From Apiosordaria backusii (taxonomy: Eukaryota > Ascomycota > Sordariomycetes > Sordariales > Lasiosphaeriaceae), in assembly GCA_030549205.1 (NCBI GenBank), contig JAUKTV010000007.1, forward strand, positions 248,001-312,000: a DNA stretch of 64,000 nt, given 5' to 3'. The notes under the pieces were generated by a model. The model was not told the origin of the DNA and searched no databases. It saw nothing but the letters and a program-made list of their open reading frames with translations. How positions within the stretch are numbered: position 1 is the first letter of the stretch; each line of letters begins with the position of its first letter. Shown here one piece after another: positions 34,458-45,350 of the stretch. A program made the position numbers and the translations under genes.

Positions 34458-37400
34458 GGTGTCTTCCTAATCCGAACAACGCGGTCGCACCTGGGAGATC
34501 GCTCAAATATGCCAATACGCGACGGCGCAAGCCGGTGACACGAAAGCCAGCATCCACTGGCTCCTTTGCAGTCGATATCCAGAGTGTCGGGACGAACTGG
34601 GGCGATGGTGCGCAATCGTGGGGACTGCAGAAACTCAATTCAGATGATCTGGGGAATCGGCCCGTCCAGCTGGTCGAAGTCAGACTCGCGGCGCGCGCTG
34701 GGTTTCGGGGGTACTAGCAGATCGGATGACAGGCGGACTGAACGGCGATCCAACGCTTATAAACCAAAAATACCGACACGATGAAAAAGACGAATTGAAG
34801 GCAGTCGCTGTGATATATTGAAGGATATTTCGAGGACGGACGAGTGGTGAATGAGGGTGGGACGGGGGAGAGGTTTGCAGAAGGGGAAGAAGGAAACGGG
34901 AAATGGGAGATGAATGGGGCTTGGGGCACAGATGGATGGATGGATGGATGGGACGGAGCAGCTGGGGGTTGTGTGAAAGAAACGGAGTTCAATGGGCTAA
35001 TTGCGGTGGGTCCCAGATTTCTTAGCTTGGCCAGTGCGTTCCAGACGAGAATGCAACGGCGCCGCTGGGCACGCAACCAGGAACAAGAACATGTCGCTGG
35101 AACTCGACTCAACCAACAACCCAGCAGCTCGATTTTATATAGTTGCCTATGGATATTCCTCCGTACCGCACTCGATTCTCATCATCGTTCATTTACGGAG
35201 GAGAGGTGTCACGAGCGAGGGGGACACCACGATAGGTATGTTCCGTTTTCGACGGGAGCGCATGAGAACCCAATCTTGTTGCCTCTTGTGTAGGTATTTT
35301 CGTCGGCGTCGCACGGGCAGCCCCTCGACTTAGCAGAACACTTCAGAGCAGGGACCACCACCAGGCTGTGCATCAACTGTTATAGCCAGTGGTTTTCCGA
35401 GTGCCCATTTTTACCTACAAGATATATCCATGACATATGGATACCGGGCGCTGGATGGCGGTGAGGCCGACGCACCAAGACCGCATGGCAAACCAATGTC
35501 CGCACCCAGGCTGAGGTGTCCTGTACGCAACAGCAAAAGGTCTCACGATGCAGGGCACCATCACACCAGTTCCAGGAACCAAGTTAAGCTCCGATTCTGT
35601 CTCAGTCTGCCAGATAACGTTCACCACTGTGGCACGACACACATGTCTAGTGTTTATTACAGCAGCCAGATGTTATCGTCCCTGGCGTGGCTCACCTGTT
35701 TCGATACCTGGTAGGGTAATGATCGCCAGCTCCTGGGCGCCATTGGCGTTCGAGTTTGCTTCTTTTCCGGCGAGGTCTGTTTCGAGATCACAAAAGACCT
35801 CGATCGAGCTGAAATCGACACAGCACGGTTGAAATTCCAGCTAAACTAGGCAATAGTGTTTGGTGCCTCAGTCAATCAAAAGCTTGTCGCCAGCCGTGTC
35901 TTGCTGCAAAGAGTCTCACCACAAATGAGGGCCCAAGACAAGATCGCGATACCAGCCGGCTTGGGCGAAACGGAATGTAAAAGTTTGACCAATCAAAGCT
36001 CGTCATTACATGATGGATTATGCGAGATGGTTGCATCGGGAAGGTCAGTCCCTGTCTGCCGTTTCCACTTCTCTCAACCAGCCAGCCACCACGAGCTTTC
36101 GTTTCAACTTCGAGAAAAGGATTTTTCAGCGCCCAATTGCATGACGATAACTTTATCTCTTAAGTCCCCTCGATTCCTCTTCTTTGTTAGCGCAGCTCTT
36201 CGGCCGACGCCAGACGTCATGCGGGTGCAGCATACCCCCGTTCCTGATTTATTCTGGCGTTCTTCTACGCTATTCTTGATTCTTGACAATGATGATCTGA
36301 TGAGTTTTGTTTTCTAGATATGCACATCATCGCAGCTTGGTGTGTAATGATCCACAGGGACTGCTACCTCCCATCGCGAACCATCTTCGGACTGTCGCGA
36401 CAGTCGGACAGATCTTCATCCCCCTCCGAAAAACCAACGTTTTGCAAACGGAGCTGGTTGATGCTGGCGCTCTTGAGAAGGAAGAAAGCGTCGCATTGGA
36501 ATTGCGGGAAAAAGCTGGGGAGCCGGGGCTAACAGGGGTGACTTGGGAATGCGGAGAGGCCCAGGAGCCACCAATCGACGCCTTTGGTCTCGGGCCCTCG
36601 CACATCCACAGTCGGTCCGAAAAGGCTGCCCTCCGTTTGAAGCTGTCGTCGACAACTCAGACCTCAGAACCCGAAAGCCTCGTTTCTTGGCACTTACTCT
36701 CAGTCCTGAGAGATTGCCTGTATCGCACTCGCTACCGACCGTCACCCAACCATGATGATTGACCCCATTCGCCTTGCTCTCCCAAGAGCATCGGTACCAA
36801 AGAATTATCACCGTTCATTCGTCATTCCCGCAGGGCTGGGAAGACATGGTTTCAGCCTTGCGAATTACACAACAACGCACTTGCAGTCTCGTTCAACATG
36901 GTCATGGATCTTGATTCACATGTCAAGGGGCCGCATTTGTGAGCATGATCACTTTGCGAAACCTTAGCAGCTGCTGAGCCCAGAAACAAAACATGGATTG
37001 TATAACATGTCGCACCTATCAAATCTCTACGCTCGGGATTGCCAACACCATCTTTCCTCTCCCGCAGTACGCCATCATAACGGTTCGAGCCTCGTTCCCC
37101 AGACAGAACCCCAGGTTTCGGGAAGAAGATTGTGGGGTAATCGACACACTCACCACATCACCCATCCTGCCTTAAGCTATTTTGGCGCAAAACTCCAAGT
37201 TTTTCTTCAGAAGGGCCGAAGAGCATGACGGAGCTCTGCTGTTTTCCCCACGTCAACGGTCGGCTCCAACGGTGGTGCCTGCATCTCGTCGACTGCATCG
37301 GACAGGTTGGGGTTCGGACCGATGTTGGTGCGGGGAGAGCTTAAGCTTAACAGCGTTGGAAGCAACTTTTCCATGTTTTCCCCCATACCCTCTCCACAAA

Positions 37401-38301
37401 CCTTGCGTTGTTGTCAAGTCAGCCAGCCGGCTAGTAGGCGGCATCAGGAAGTGAGGCAGCATGTTGGCATGCCCACCGGCCCAGATCTAGGAGCAGCAAC
37501 AAAAAAGGGAGAGCTAGGCCTCAGGGCTGGGCTCAACTGCATGACAGGTCTCGAGCCTCGACTCGCTTGTTGACGCCAAACGGGGTGTGCGGCCATGAAG
37601 CAGGGTCTGTCATGGTGGTACCCGGACCTTTACCGGCAACCTGAACAAAACAAAAGAACCCACTTCTTCCCCCTTTACGACCCAACCTCCGCGCGCTTGC
37701 ACCGCTGCGCGCATGGCCGAGTCGGTCCTTTAGTCGCTCGACTACGGGTATGATGCTCAATGTTTGGGGGGGCGGATATCTTCTTTGGTCAGACCATCTA
37801 CTATAGCTCACACCTACCTACACCGCACATGCTGGTCCCGATTTAGGTCTGAAAGGCGCACGTGTTGTGTTGTCGACCACACACAACATACCCGAAACAG
37901 GAGAAACCGTCGGGACATGTTCGGGTCGCTTAGGCAAGACATCATCCTCGTGGCGGATTGACAGCAGCTCTTTGCTGAGGCGAGATGTCAGACAATCACC
38001 TTCCCGTCATCTCGGCAACGGGAGCGCTCTGGTATGACCTCTTGTCCAAGCAAGTATGTATTATCATATGTATATGTGCAGGTACACACCAGTTCCATAT
38101 GTCTTGATGACATGCCCAGGCTGCATAGGAGCAGCAGGGTAAGCCAACCGCATCCGATAGACGCTGCCTATAAAGCGCTCAGCAACAACCCAAGTCTATA
38201 TCCAGTTAATAAGCAAGAAAACACATAAACCAAGAAGCAAAGACGCCGATGAACGCCGAATCCAACCAACCCCCTTTCCCTGATCGACACCTCACCAGAT
38301 C
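34458..38301. other. Largest spacer: regulator promoter and RNase T2 3' region
   Basis: 3.8 kb with no supported gene. It contains five tandem GATG units at 34931-34950 and many short frames on both strands. A long upstream region is typical of regulated fungal transcription-factor genes. Confidence 0.45.
35133..35141 (-). promoter_or_regulatory. Candidate TATA element for the zinc-cluster gene
   Basis: TATATAAAA on the minus strand about 680 bp before the regulator's start codon. If used, the leader would be around 640 nt, long but usual for fungal regulators. Confidence 0.3.
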
Positions 38302-39509
38302 TTACAAATCCGCTCCTCTTGGATGTCTCTTGGGCAAGTATTTGATCCAGGGGGCACAGTTCCCAGCGTCCGCCTCCTTTCCAGAGTCCTGTGCCGGAAT
38401 AAAGTCTCCGGTTTGCAAGCTGCCCCTGATAAAGTAGACATACCACGCCTCGTGGAGGACGTCTCGGCGTCCGCCGCAGCGCAGGACAACCTTTCCGCCA
38501 CTGTATTTTTCCAGCGCCGCCTTGACATCAACGAGAGGGTAGTGCTTTCTTGGGTGGGGGACGATCCCAGAGCTTTCGAGAGCATGGTAAGTATCCAGCG
38601 TGCGGAAGAGAGCAGCAGCACGCTGAAAGTAATCGACCACTTCCAGCCCAGGTTTGTGCAGTTCGCCGTAGCACGCAGGGGCGAGAGTGTTGATGCATGT
38701 GGCATGCTTGTTGAACTCATGCTCCCACAGACGGGAGTTTGGTCCTCTAGGATTCCCAAATCGTTAGCTTCTGACCAAAGAGGAAAAGGGACCCGAGGTC
38801 GGCCCGGAAGTGAAGTCCATGATCCTTCAACTGCTTCTCTTCCGCGTAATCCGTGCCGAGGGATCGACCTGGGAGGCAAAACGACTCACGAGGATGCCAG
38901 CCAATACCGGTCCATGAACTGTACGAGTTCATGCTGACCGTGCTGCTCTAGAACGGCAGTGATGTTGTGGTATTGCGGAGTCATGTTGCAGAACTGGTCG
39001 TAGGTGCCGTCGCAAAGGTCGGGCCTAGTTGATCGCCGCAGCATGATTAGCACTCGTTGTTATTCCCGCTAATATCTTTTGTCTTGTAGCGGTGGCTGCT
39101 CAACAAGCCCAGTACGTTTTGTGTTCTCTCCTGGCCAAGCCCTCCTTTTCTATGTCCCAAGCATCTTCCTCTTCTAGCCCCCAGATGACCAAGCCCGAGG
39201 CAAAGGATGTACGCACCACAGCCCGTGAAGAGTCCAGTCCTCCTCGGCACCACCAGCGTGTATTTGCTGATCCCAGAACTGTGTGAGGAGGATCTTGCCG
39301 CCCGGGTAGACGAAGCAGCACGAGTCCCCTGCGATCGGCGTGCTGTTGTGGCAGCTCATAGGCCCGTCGATGGGGCATGACGGCCCGCTGGTGAGGGGAT
39401 CGTAAAAGGAGACATCGTTCGGGGGCTGGAAGCTATCGCCGCCGGAAAGGGGGAATTGGGAGATGAAGCTCGTGGCTTGGGAGACGAGGTCGCGCAGCGA
39501 GGGCGCCAT
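38302..39509 (-). CDS. RNase T2-family ribonuclease
   Basis: Endoribonuclease cutting single-stranded RNA through a 2',3'-cyclic phosphate. Exons are 39217-39509, 38890-39024 and 38302-38746; the first intron is 192 nt and the second 143 nt, and the product is 290 residues. Both active-site segments are present: CAS I as WTLHGLWPD, rebuilt exactly by the first splice, and CAS II as LWEHEFNKHATC. Together they supply the catalytic His pair, Glu and Lys. About ten Cys (for example DSCCFV, FCNMTP, CYGEL, LRCGG) fit the disulfide-bonded fold. The first ATG gives MAPSLRDLVSQATSF, which is not a clear signal peptide although the family is secreted or vacuolar, so a 5' exon may be missing. The stop TAA at 38302 follows a basic tail. 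Confidence 0.9.
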
Positions 39510-40175
39510 GGTTGTATGTACTATAGCTGCGGCTGCTATCAACTGTCAATTCGATGGAGCCTGCGATGGTTATTAATGAACAAGTGTGCAAATAAATGTC
39601 GATGATGGCGGGATGATACACAGCACAAAAGCTGAAGCTATCAGAAACTCGTTTGACTGTTTGTTGGAGGCGGTGGGCTGTGTCGCATCATGTGCAACTG
39701 TGAGGCTGGTTGAATTGCGGAGTGACGACGGAGCTTGGTGGAGCTGCGCACCTTGATGCCCCTGCGTAAGGCTGCAGGTGATCTGAGCAGGTCGTTGATT
39801 GGTTGGGGAGTGAGCTTGGCATTTTGCCTTGCGCAGGGCAGGGCCCCTGCTCCAAAGCGCAAGGGGAGACCCTGACTGCCGCGATGACATCAATTTCGAG
39901 AGACAAGGCTTGCAAAACAGACGACGGGAATAGCTTCAAATGTTCTTACATGGATTGAAGCTCAGATCTCCTCCCGGAACCCTATCTCACAGCCACACAA
40001 AGTTCCGGCTACAGCAAAGCACCCCCGGCCAACCAGCCAACCGACACAACTACGACCAACAGAAAGCCTCACTCTCACTTCCCCTTTGCATATTCAACAA
40101 CTTTCTCCCCTCCCCCCCCCCCCCCCGACCTCTTCCCCTTCTTTCAAACCCATATTATACCACATTCACGACACA
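39510..40175. other. Divergent promoter region (RNase T2 / hydrolase)
   Basis: 666 bp between divergent starts. It contains a run of 15 C at 40112-40126 within a pyrimidine-rich leader just before the hydrolase ATG. Confidence 0.5.
40112..40126 (+). repeat. 15-nt poly(C) run
   Basis: Uninterrupted run of 15 C, 50 bp before the hydrolase start, inside a longer C/T-rich tract. Confidence 0.9.
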
Positions 40176-41057
40176 ATGCCCTTCTCCCCTCCCCTCACCC
40201 TGCCCCCTAAATCCCCCTCCCACCACTCCACCCTAATCCTCCTCCACGGCCGAGGCAACACCCCCTCCTCCCTCCTCCCTCTCTGCTCCCCTCTCCAGCA
40301 ATCCCTCCCCTCTCTCAAAATCATCCTCCCCACTGCCCCCAAATCCCGCGCAACAATCTACGCCCGCTCCCTAATCCCGCAATGGTTCGACAGCTGGCAC
40401 CTCGACTCTCAGGCCTCCGTCAGCAACCCATCGCAGGACGAGTGGCGGTCTATTGACGGTCTTCAGCAGACAGTTTTCTACTTGCACAATCTCCTCCGTG
40501 AAGAAACTGCCCTTGTTGGTGGGGACTCGAGGAGAGTGTTCCTAGGCGGGTTGAGTCAGGGTTGCGCGGCTTCTTTGATGGCCATGTTATTGTGGGAAGG
40601 GGACCAGTTGGGGGGGTATTTGGGTATGTGTGGGTGGTTGCCGTTTGTTAGGACTGTTCGGAGGGTGTTTAGTGGGTTTGATAGTGGTGAGGGTGAGGAG
40701 GAAGATGATGGGTTTGATCCATTTGGGCGGGATAGTGACGACGAGGAAGAAAGGCCACGAGATGTCGAGTCAGCTGTTGTACAGGCGTTACGTGAGAGTC
40801 TAGAACTTGAAAGCAAGGGTCCTTTCAGCCGTCCAAAGTCTTTTGAAACATCTGTGTTCCTTGGGCACGGAACCGAAGATGACAAGGTTCTCATCGCCCA
40901 TGGCAGGGAAGCAGCATCATGTCTAGACTCCCTAGGAATCAACACCTCGTGGAACGAATATCAAGGTCTCGGCCACTGGTTCTCCCCCGAAATGACCACA
41001 GACATGGTCACATTTCTCAAGTCACAGACAGAGCCAGAAAAGCAAAAACAACAATGA
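40176..41057 (+). CDS. Acyl-protein thioesterase/phospholipase-carboxylesterase family hydrolase
   Basis: Serine hydrolase of the APT1/carboxylesterase group, which removes palmitate from proteins or hydrolyses lysophospholipids and short esters. Single exon, 293 residues, from the ATG at 40176 (the frame upstream has no ATG). The strand-loop LILLHGRGNTPSSL is the family oxyanion motif. The nucleophile motif GGLSQG places Ser at residue 127. GTEDDKV carries the Asp, and YQGLGHW the His. The family's usual G-[FM]-S-Q-G is kept. Between the nucleophile and the acid lies an acidic insert of about 50 residues (EEEDDGF...DSDDEEERP), which ordinary APT1 proteins lack, so this is the divergent fungal branch. 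Codon use is very C-rich at the 5' end. It converges on the cerato-platanin gene with only 135 bp between stops. Confidence 0.9.
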   Translation: MPFSPPLTLPPKSPSHHSTLILLHGRGNTPSSLLPLCSPLQQSLPSLKIILPTAPKSRATIYARSLIPQWFDSWHLDSQASVSNPSQDEWRSIDGLQQTVFYLHNLLREETALVGGDSRRVFLGGLSQGCAASLMAMLLWEGDQLGGYLGMCGWLPFVRTVRRVFSGFDSGEGEEEDDGFDPFGRDSDDEEERPRDVESAVVQALRESLELESKGPFSRPKSFETSVFLGHGTEDDKVLIAHGREAASCLDSLGINTSWNEYQGLGHWFSPEMTTDMVTFLKSQTEPEKQKQQ

Positions 41058-41192
41058 TCACGTCATAATCTTGCATTACTGCATTACGAGTAGTATGTCA
41101 TCCCATCATAACTTTGCATTCCCCCAATCCATAAACTCAAACACAATGTTGACTTCAACTTCGCATCCTCAGAAATGTCCGTCCAATCCATC

Positions 41193-41673
41193 CTAGAGAC
41201 CGCACTGACTGATGGGAACCTGGGCAACAATGGCATCAATACGGCCCAGCTCCTGCCCATGGCCATTAGTCAGGGCATCCATCCCGCGCAATCCCAAGTT
41301 GAGGCCAGAGCCAGTGTGGTCAATAGCCAGCACATAAATCGTCTTGCCGTTCCACGTCGCAGACCAGCACGTGCCGCAGTTGGGCGAGTTCCAGCCGGCG
41401 ACCGCCTGCGAGCCTCCAATAAAGGGGAAACTCCTAATGTCGCCCTGCTTCTTCCAGCCGTACTTCCAGATGAGACCGTTAACGCCGTCTGAGCAAGCCA
41501 CCGTGTCGAGGCTGCGGTTGGGGTCGTCGTAGCCTACGTCGTAGGAGACTGTGGAGGGGTATGTGTCAGTGAACCGTCTGAAGGAGATGTGATGATCAAG
41601 TGAGTGCCATACCTGATGTTGCTGACGCCGCGGTGGCGAGGGAGATGATGCTAAGGAGCTTGGGGAAGTACAT
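41193..41673 (-). CDS. Cerato-platanin family secreted protein
   Basis: Small secreted protein of the cerato-platanin family, expansin-like proteins that sit in the fungal wall or medium and are often recognised by plants. Exons are 41613-41673 and 41193-41548; the junction G|TC restores Val and the product is 138 residues. Residues 1-18 are a signal peptide (MYFPKLLSIISLATAASA). The mature part starts VSYDVGYDD, the family signature, and has the four conserved Cys (VACSDG, NCGTCW, SQCGL). The terminal ISQCGL-type ending is also typical. A TATA element lies 250 bp upstream. The identification is strong; no role in this organism can be read from context. Confidence 0.95.
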
Positions 41674-41920
41674 GGCGGTGGGGTCTCTTGGGTCGAGGTT
41701 TGAGACTGAAGTCTTGTGTACCTGGTGCAAGAGAGAGAAAGAGAGATAGATGGCGTGGTGTGTCTATCGTTGCTGTATCTGTTGCGTTTGATGCAATGCT
41801 GATCAAGTGGTGATACTGAATCCAAGAAAAGAAGCGTGTTTGAACTAATGCGGTGGGCTGTCGGGGATGGCGATGGAAGAAGAGAAGAGGTTGAACTCAA
41901 GAAGAGAAGAAGCCCAAGGT

Positions 41921-41926
41921 CTTATA
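41921..41926 (-). promoter_or_regulatory. TATA-like element of the cerato-platanin gene
   Basis: TATAAG on the minus strand about 250 bp before the start codon, preceding a purine-rich leader. Confidence 0.4.
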
Positions 41927-43734
41927 CCCTCTTTCTCCTCCTCAGGGCTCCTTCTGTGAGATCCATCGTCATCGTGAGGACCACTTCATCCGAGTTGATC
42001 CACCACCCAGGACACAGCAGGAAGCCAAAGCCCGACGGTTGCCGGTTCCGGTCTCGTTTGCCCTCATGATACGATGTGTAGGGCTGCAATACGATACGAT
42101 GCCCGGTGCTCCTTCCCTACCTGGCGTCATAGCTAGGTAAGCGATGGAAAGAGCCCACTGGAGGGAGGTCGGTGAGCGGGAGTCAGCATACAACAGCCGA
42201 AGCAGCTGCATCCAATCCAACCATCTCCAGCTGTAAAGAAATGTCAACAACGGCCGTGACCAGCCACGCCATGCATCGCCCCGGACTTTTTGGATTTCAC
42301 TGCATTTTTTGCAGTCCCACGATGGAGCTCAGCCTGGAATGCTGACGTTCTTCTTTCTTTTCGTCATTGAAAGAAGTCCGTAGTTCCCGTACGAGCTTTC
42401 TACAGTGGGTCTCGACTGAAGAGATCGGCAGTTGGGGGGTCGTTAAGCGGTAGTCACGGGGGTAGTTTTTGATCGTTTGGAGATCTTGAAAACGACCTCG
42501 TATTCGACCCCCATTCCCACCTGCCCACCTACGCGGCTAATAAACTTGCAGTAGCTGTGTTTCTCGGATTCCCACCGTAGCACCTGTATGAGTCTAGGGA
42601 CAACGCCCGTGAAAGTAGGTATGTATTCCATCAATCAATTCGCCTCATTTGGAAGATGCATCGTCATTGCATGGTGGCTACCTGTGGGGTTCAAGCTGGA
42701 ACATCCCAATGTCAACTGCAGGACAAGAAGACGTCAACCGGAAGCTGCAAGCCACGTCTGTCTTGATCGTTGCATAAGAATTCTGGAACAGCCACTTCTC
42801 TACTGTAGAAGGCGATGACTTATTGGTCCGGGACCCATGTGCGACTTCGTCTTCAGCTGAGGCTGTTGTGTGACAGAAGTTCGAAAGGATCATTTCTGTC
42901 TGATAAGATGTTCGCTATTATTTCCATCCTCGCCAACGAAAGGCAGTGCACTCGAGTCGATCAGGAGTTTTGGGTAACGTTACTGAATGAAGTACGTTGC
43001 GAAGCATCCATCGAGCCGCTCAACTTCGTGTCGACGGTATGTTTGCTCTCGTCAGATGTCTCACAACATGAGCCTCGCAGACCGTCATTGTTGGACACAC
43101 TCGGATTCTTGGGGTATGGTTGTGAAAGTATCACCTGATGGCAGCAGGTCGTGTATTCTCCATAAACCTCCGGTGCGATGTTGGGATCAGATCACCACGT
43201 AGTTTCGCAACATCCCACTACTGTACAGTATATTGCATGCATTCATAAATGTTGCAGCATCGTCATGTCATGCCTCTTCCCTTTACTTGCTGTGCGTCTT
43301 GCAACTTGCGTCTGCATCCGCCTTGCCCCAAGTCGTACCGCATGCCTCTACCCCGTTTGTATCGTACTTAAGCAAGACATCTATCTCCATCCATATTCTT
43401 ACTATCAACAAATCAACAAATAGATGAGCTAATGGTAACTCCTGTTTGTTGTGATACCTACTCCCCCCGGATTACATTGTCGAAGCTCGTCCTTCGACTT
43501 GAATCTTGATAGACAGACAAGTCGTCACTCAATGGCGACCATCCCCAACTTGATCCCAAGGGTCGAACGAACAACGGGAACAGGCTGGGAAAACAACAAG
43601 TCCTTCGATAAAATGAAAATCTTTAAGAGATAATAATAACAGAGAGGGAAAAAAGCAAAAGCTCACCGGCAACCCCCTCCCAACCTAGGGGGGTGCCGGC
43701 TACGAAAATCCTAGTGGATTTTGCAAATCGTGGG

Positions 43735-43862
43735 TGGCGTGGACAAGAATCGAACGGGGACCTCCTGATGAGCGATACATCCAGGGTGAGCACGAGCACC
43801 GTACCTCCCATCAGGGTTGGGAAGTTCCCCTCTCCCACCCATACCACTTGACCATTCGGCCA
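43735..43862 (-). ncRNA. Degenerate tRNA-like element (Pol III A and B boxes)
   Basis: On the minus strand there is an A-box match TGGTCAAGTGG (plus-strand 43844-43854) and, about 100 nt downstream, a B-box match GTTCGATTC (43747-43755). Both are in the right order for a tRNA gene with an intron of roughly 50 nt. However, I cannot pair a 7-bp acceptor stem, and the T stem (CCCCG against CTTGT) has only two pairs. The D-arm region resembles fungal tRNA-Gly/Pro sequence. I read it as a tRNA pseudogene or tRNA-derived relic, not a working tRNA. Confidence 0.35.
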
Positions 43863-44273
43863 GAGGTGGTACTGGTAGGAGTCGTTGAATGCCAAAACGT
43901 GGACCTAATATATAAACCACTCAGCCATCCCATCTTCGATCGTCATTTGCTTGATTGCTCACGACTACCTTTTTGCGCACATTTCTTGTTACCTTACATA
44001 TGTTCTCGTAGCAACGTGCCAACTTAGGTCAGGAACGGTATCGATTCTAGGAGAAACATGTACACCACACCGTCAACTTCCCCAGAAGATTAAAATACAG
44101 GGTATCTATGTGAAGTCGCTTTGTTTCTAACCAAAGCCTTCTCAGTCAAAGTCACAATCTGTCCCAAGCAAAGCACGCACACCACGCAATGACACCAAAC
44201 TCCTAGTCGAGTATGCTGCAAATGAATATCCAGTCACCCAACCCATGCAAGAGAACCCTGTCAAAACAAACCC

Positions 44274-45350
44274 TCAAACTGCCTCCCAATCCATCGCATC
44301 CACCATAAAATCCCACTGCATCTCCTCATTCCTAATAGCAGCCCCCCAATCCACCAACGGCTCCCCGTTCTCATCAGTCATGACCATATCACCACCGCCC
44401 GCCCCTCCCTCCATCACAGCCTCAAAACCCATCACATACTCCTCCGCCAGCTGCCCCGCCTCCGCAAACCCATCCGATATAGCCCTCAGCATATTCGACA
44501 AGTCATACGTCTCCAACGGCGCTGGTATCTTCTTCGTCGGCACCCACCGCCTTTGTTGTTGACCGTTCAAAATCCCCCCATCATCAATCTCCTCCCCTGC
44601 CGTCTTCCATCTATTTCTAAGATCCTTGGCTCGACCAAGTTGCTTCCTCACCTCCCCCTGCCCTAAGATCCCATTCAACGGGTTATCCGGTTTATCCAAC
44701 GCCTCCAGAACGTTAGCGTGGTACCGATGCCGGTACTTATTACCGTTATCCCTCATGCTGCCCCATCTGCTCCCCGTCAAGCCGAGCCCTCGTTCTTGAC
44801 CTTGACCCTGTTTCACCGGTGAAGCAGACCGACTAGGCGGCCCCGAGGTCGAGGGTGTGTGTCTGTCAATGTCAACGCCGAAGACGGCGAGTAAGTGCAC
44901 CACTGCTCTTTCGATGAGCATGTAGTACTCGAAGAAGTCTAGTTTGAACATGAGTTCTCTTTCAGCAACTTGGTGGGGATCTTGGCCGAGGCGGTGGATA
45001 GCTAGTTGGTAGCCGTTGTCTAGGAACTGAGATTTCCATTGGAGGCGGCGGAGGATTTTACGGTATCGGGAGAGTTCGAGGGCTGCTCTGAGGGCGGCAG
45101 ATTGCTGCGGATTGGGGGCTTGTGAAGAAGATGCCGGTGGATGAAGGCGGGTGGGAGGGTTGAGGTGTAAGAGGTTGTTGGTGTTATTGTTGTCAGAGAG
45201 GTAGATGATATTGGTGGCAGATGGCGTGGCATCACCGGTGGGAGCCGGCTTGACCGTTAATGGGACTGATAGGTAGTTTCTGGAATATAGTGGTGACGGT
45301 GTGGTTTGTCCTCGATTCCAAGGCGCATGGCGGGATTTGCTTAGCTCCAT
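44274..45350 (-). CDS. Conserved-looking fungal protein, unknown function
   Basis: I do not recognise the family. The single frame runs from 45581, but the first 77 codons (MWGVSTIS...) look like leader, and MELSKSRHAPWNRG at 45350 is the likelier start; that gives 358 residues. The N-terminal 90 residues are Asn/Pro/Ser-rich. Residues 90-160 form helices (LRAALELSRYRKILRRLQWKS... and FFEYYMLIERAVVHLLAVFGV) that suggest a small helical bundle. After a Ser/Pro/Gln linker a second helical region follows (ANVLEALDKPDNPLNGILG, then a Lys/Arg-rich helix). It ends in a Glu/Asp-rich tail (QWDFMVDAMDWEAV). No signal or membrane segment. The nuclear or cytosolic role is open. Confidence 0.75.
   Translation of the reverse strand: MELSKSRHAPWNRGQTTPSPLYSRNYLSVPLTVKPAPTGDATPSATNIIYLSDNNNTNNLLHLNPPTRLHPPASSSQAPNPQQSAALRAALELSRYRKILRRLQWKSQFLDNGYQLAIHRLGQDPHQVAERELMFKLDFFEYYMLIERAVVHLLAVFGVDIDRHTPSTSGPPSRSASPVKQGQGQERGLGLTGSRWGSMRDNGNKYRHRYHANVLEALDKPDNPLNGILGQGEVRKQLGRAKDLRNRWKTAGEEIDDGGILNGQQQRRWVPTKKIPAPLETYDLSNMLRAISDGFAEAGQLAEEYVMGFEAVMEGGAGGGDMVMTDENGEPLVDWGAAIRNEEMQWDFMVDAMDWEAV

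Larger units (their letters stand above)
41674..44273. other. Gene-poor spacer with a tRNA-like element
   Basis: 2.6 kb holding the cerato-platanin promoter and the 3' end of the next minus-strand gene. The only structured signal I see is the tRNA-like stretch near 43.8 kb. Confidence 0.45.

Noticed and set aside
34931..34950. Five tandem GATG units
   Set aside because: Ordinary short microsatellite in noncoding DNA; no indication of function.
35856..36317. 153-codon plus-strand frame in the 3.8-kb spacer
   Set aside because: No motif, no homology that I recognise, and neighbouring frames of similar length exist on both strands.
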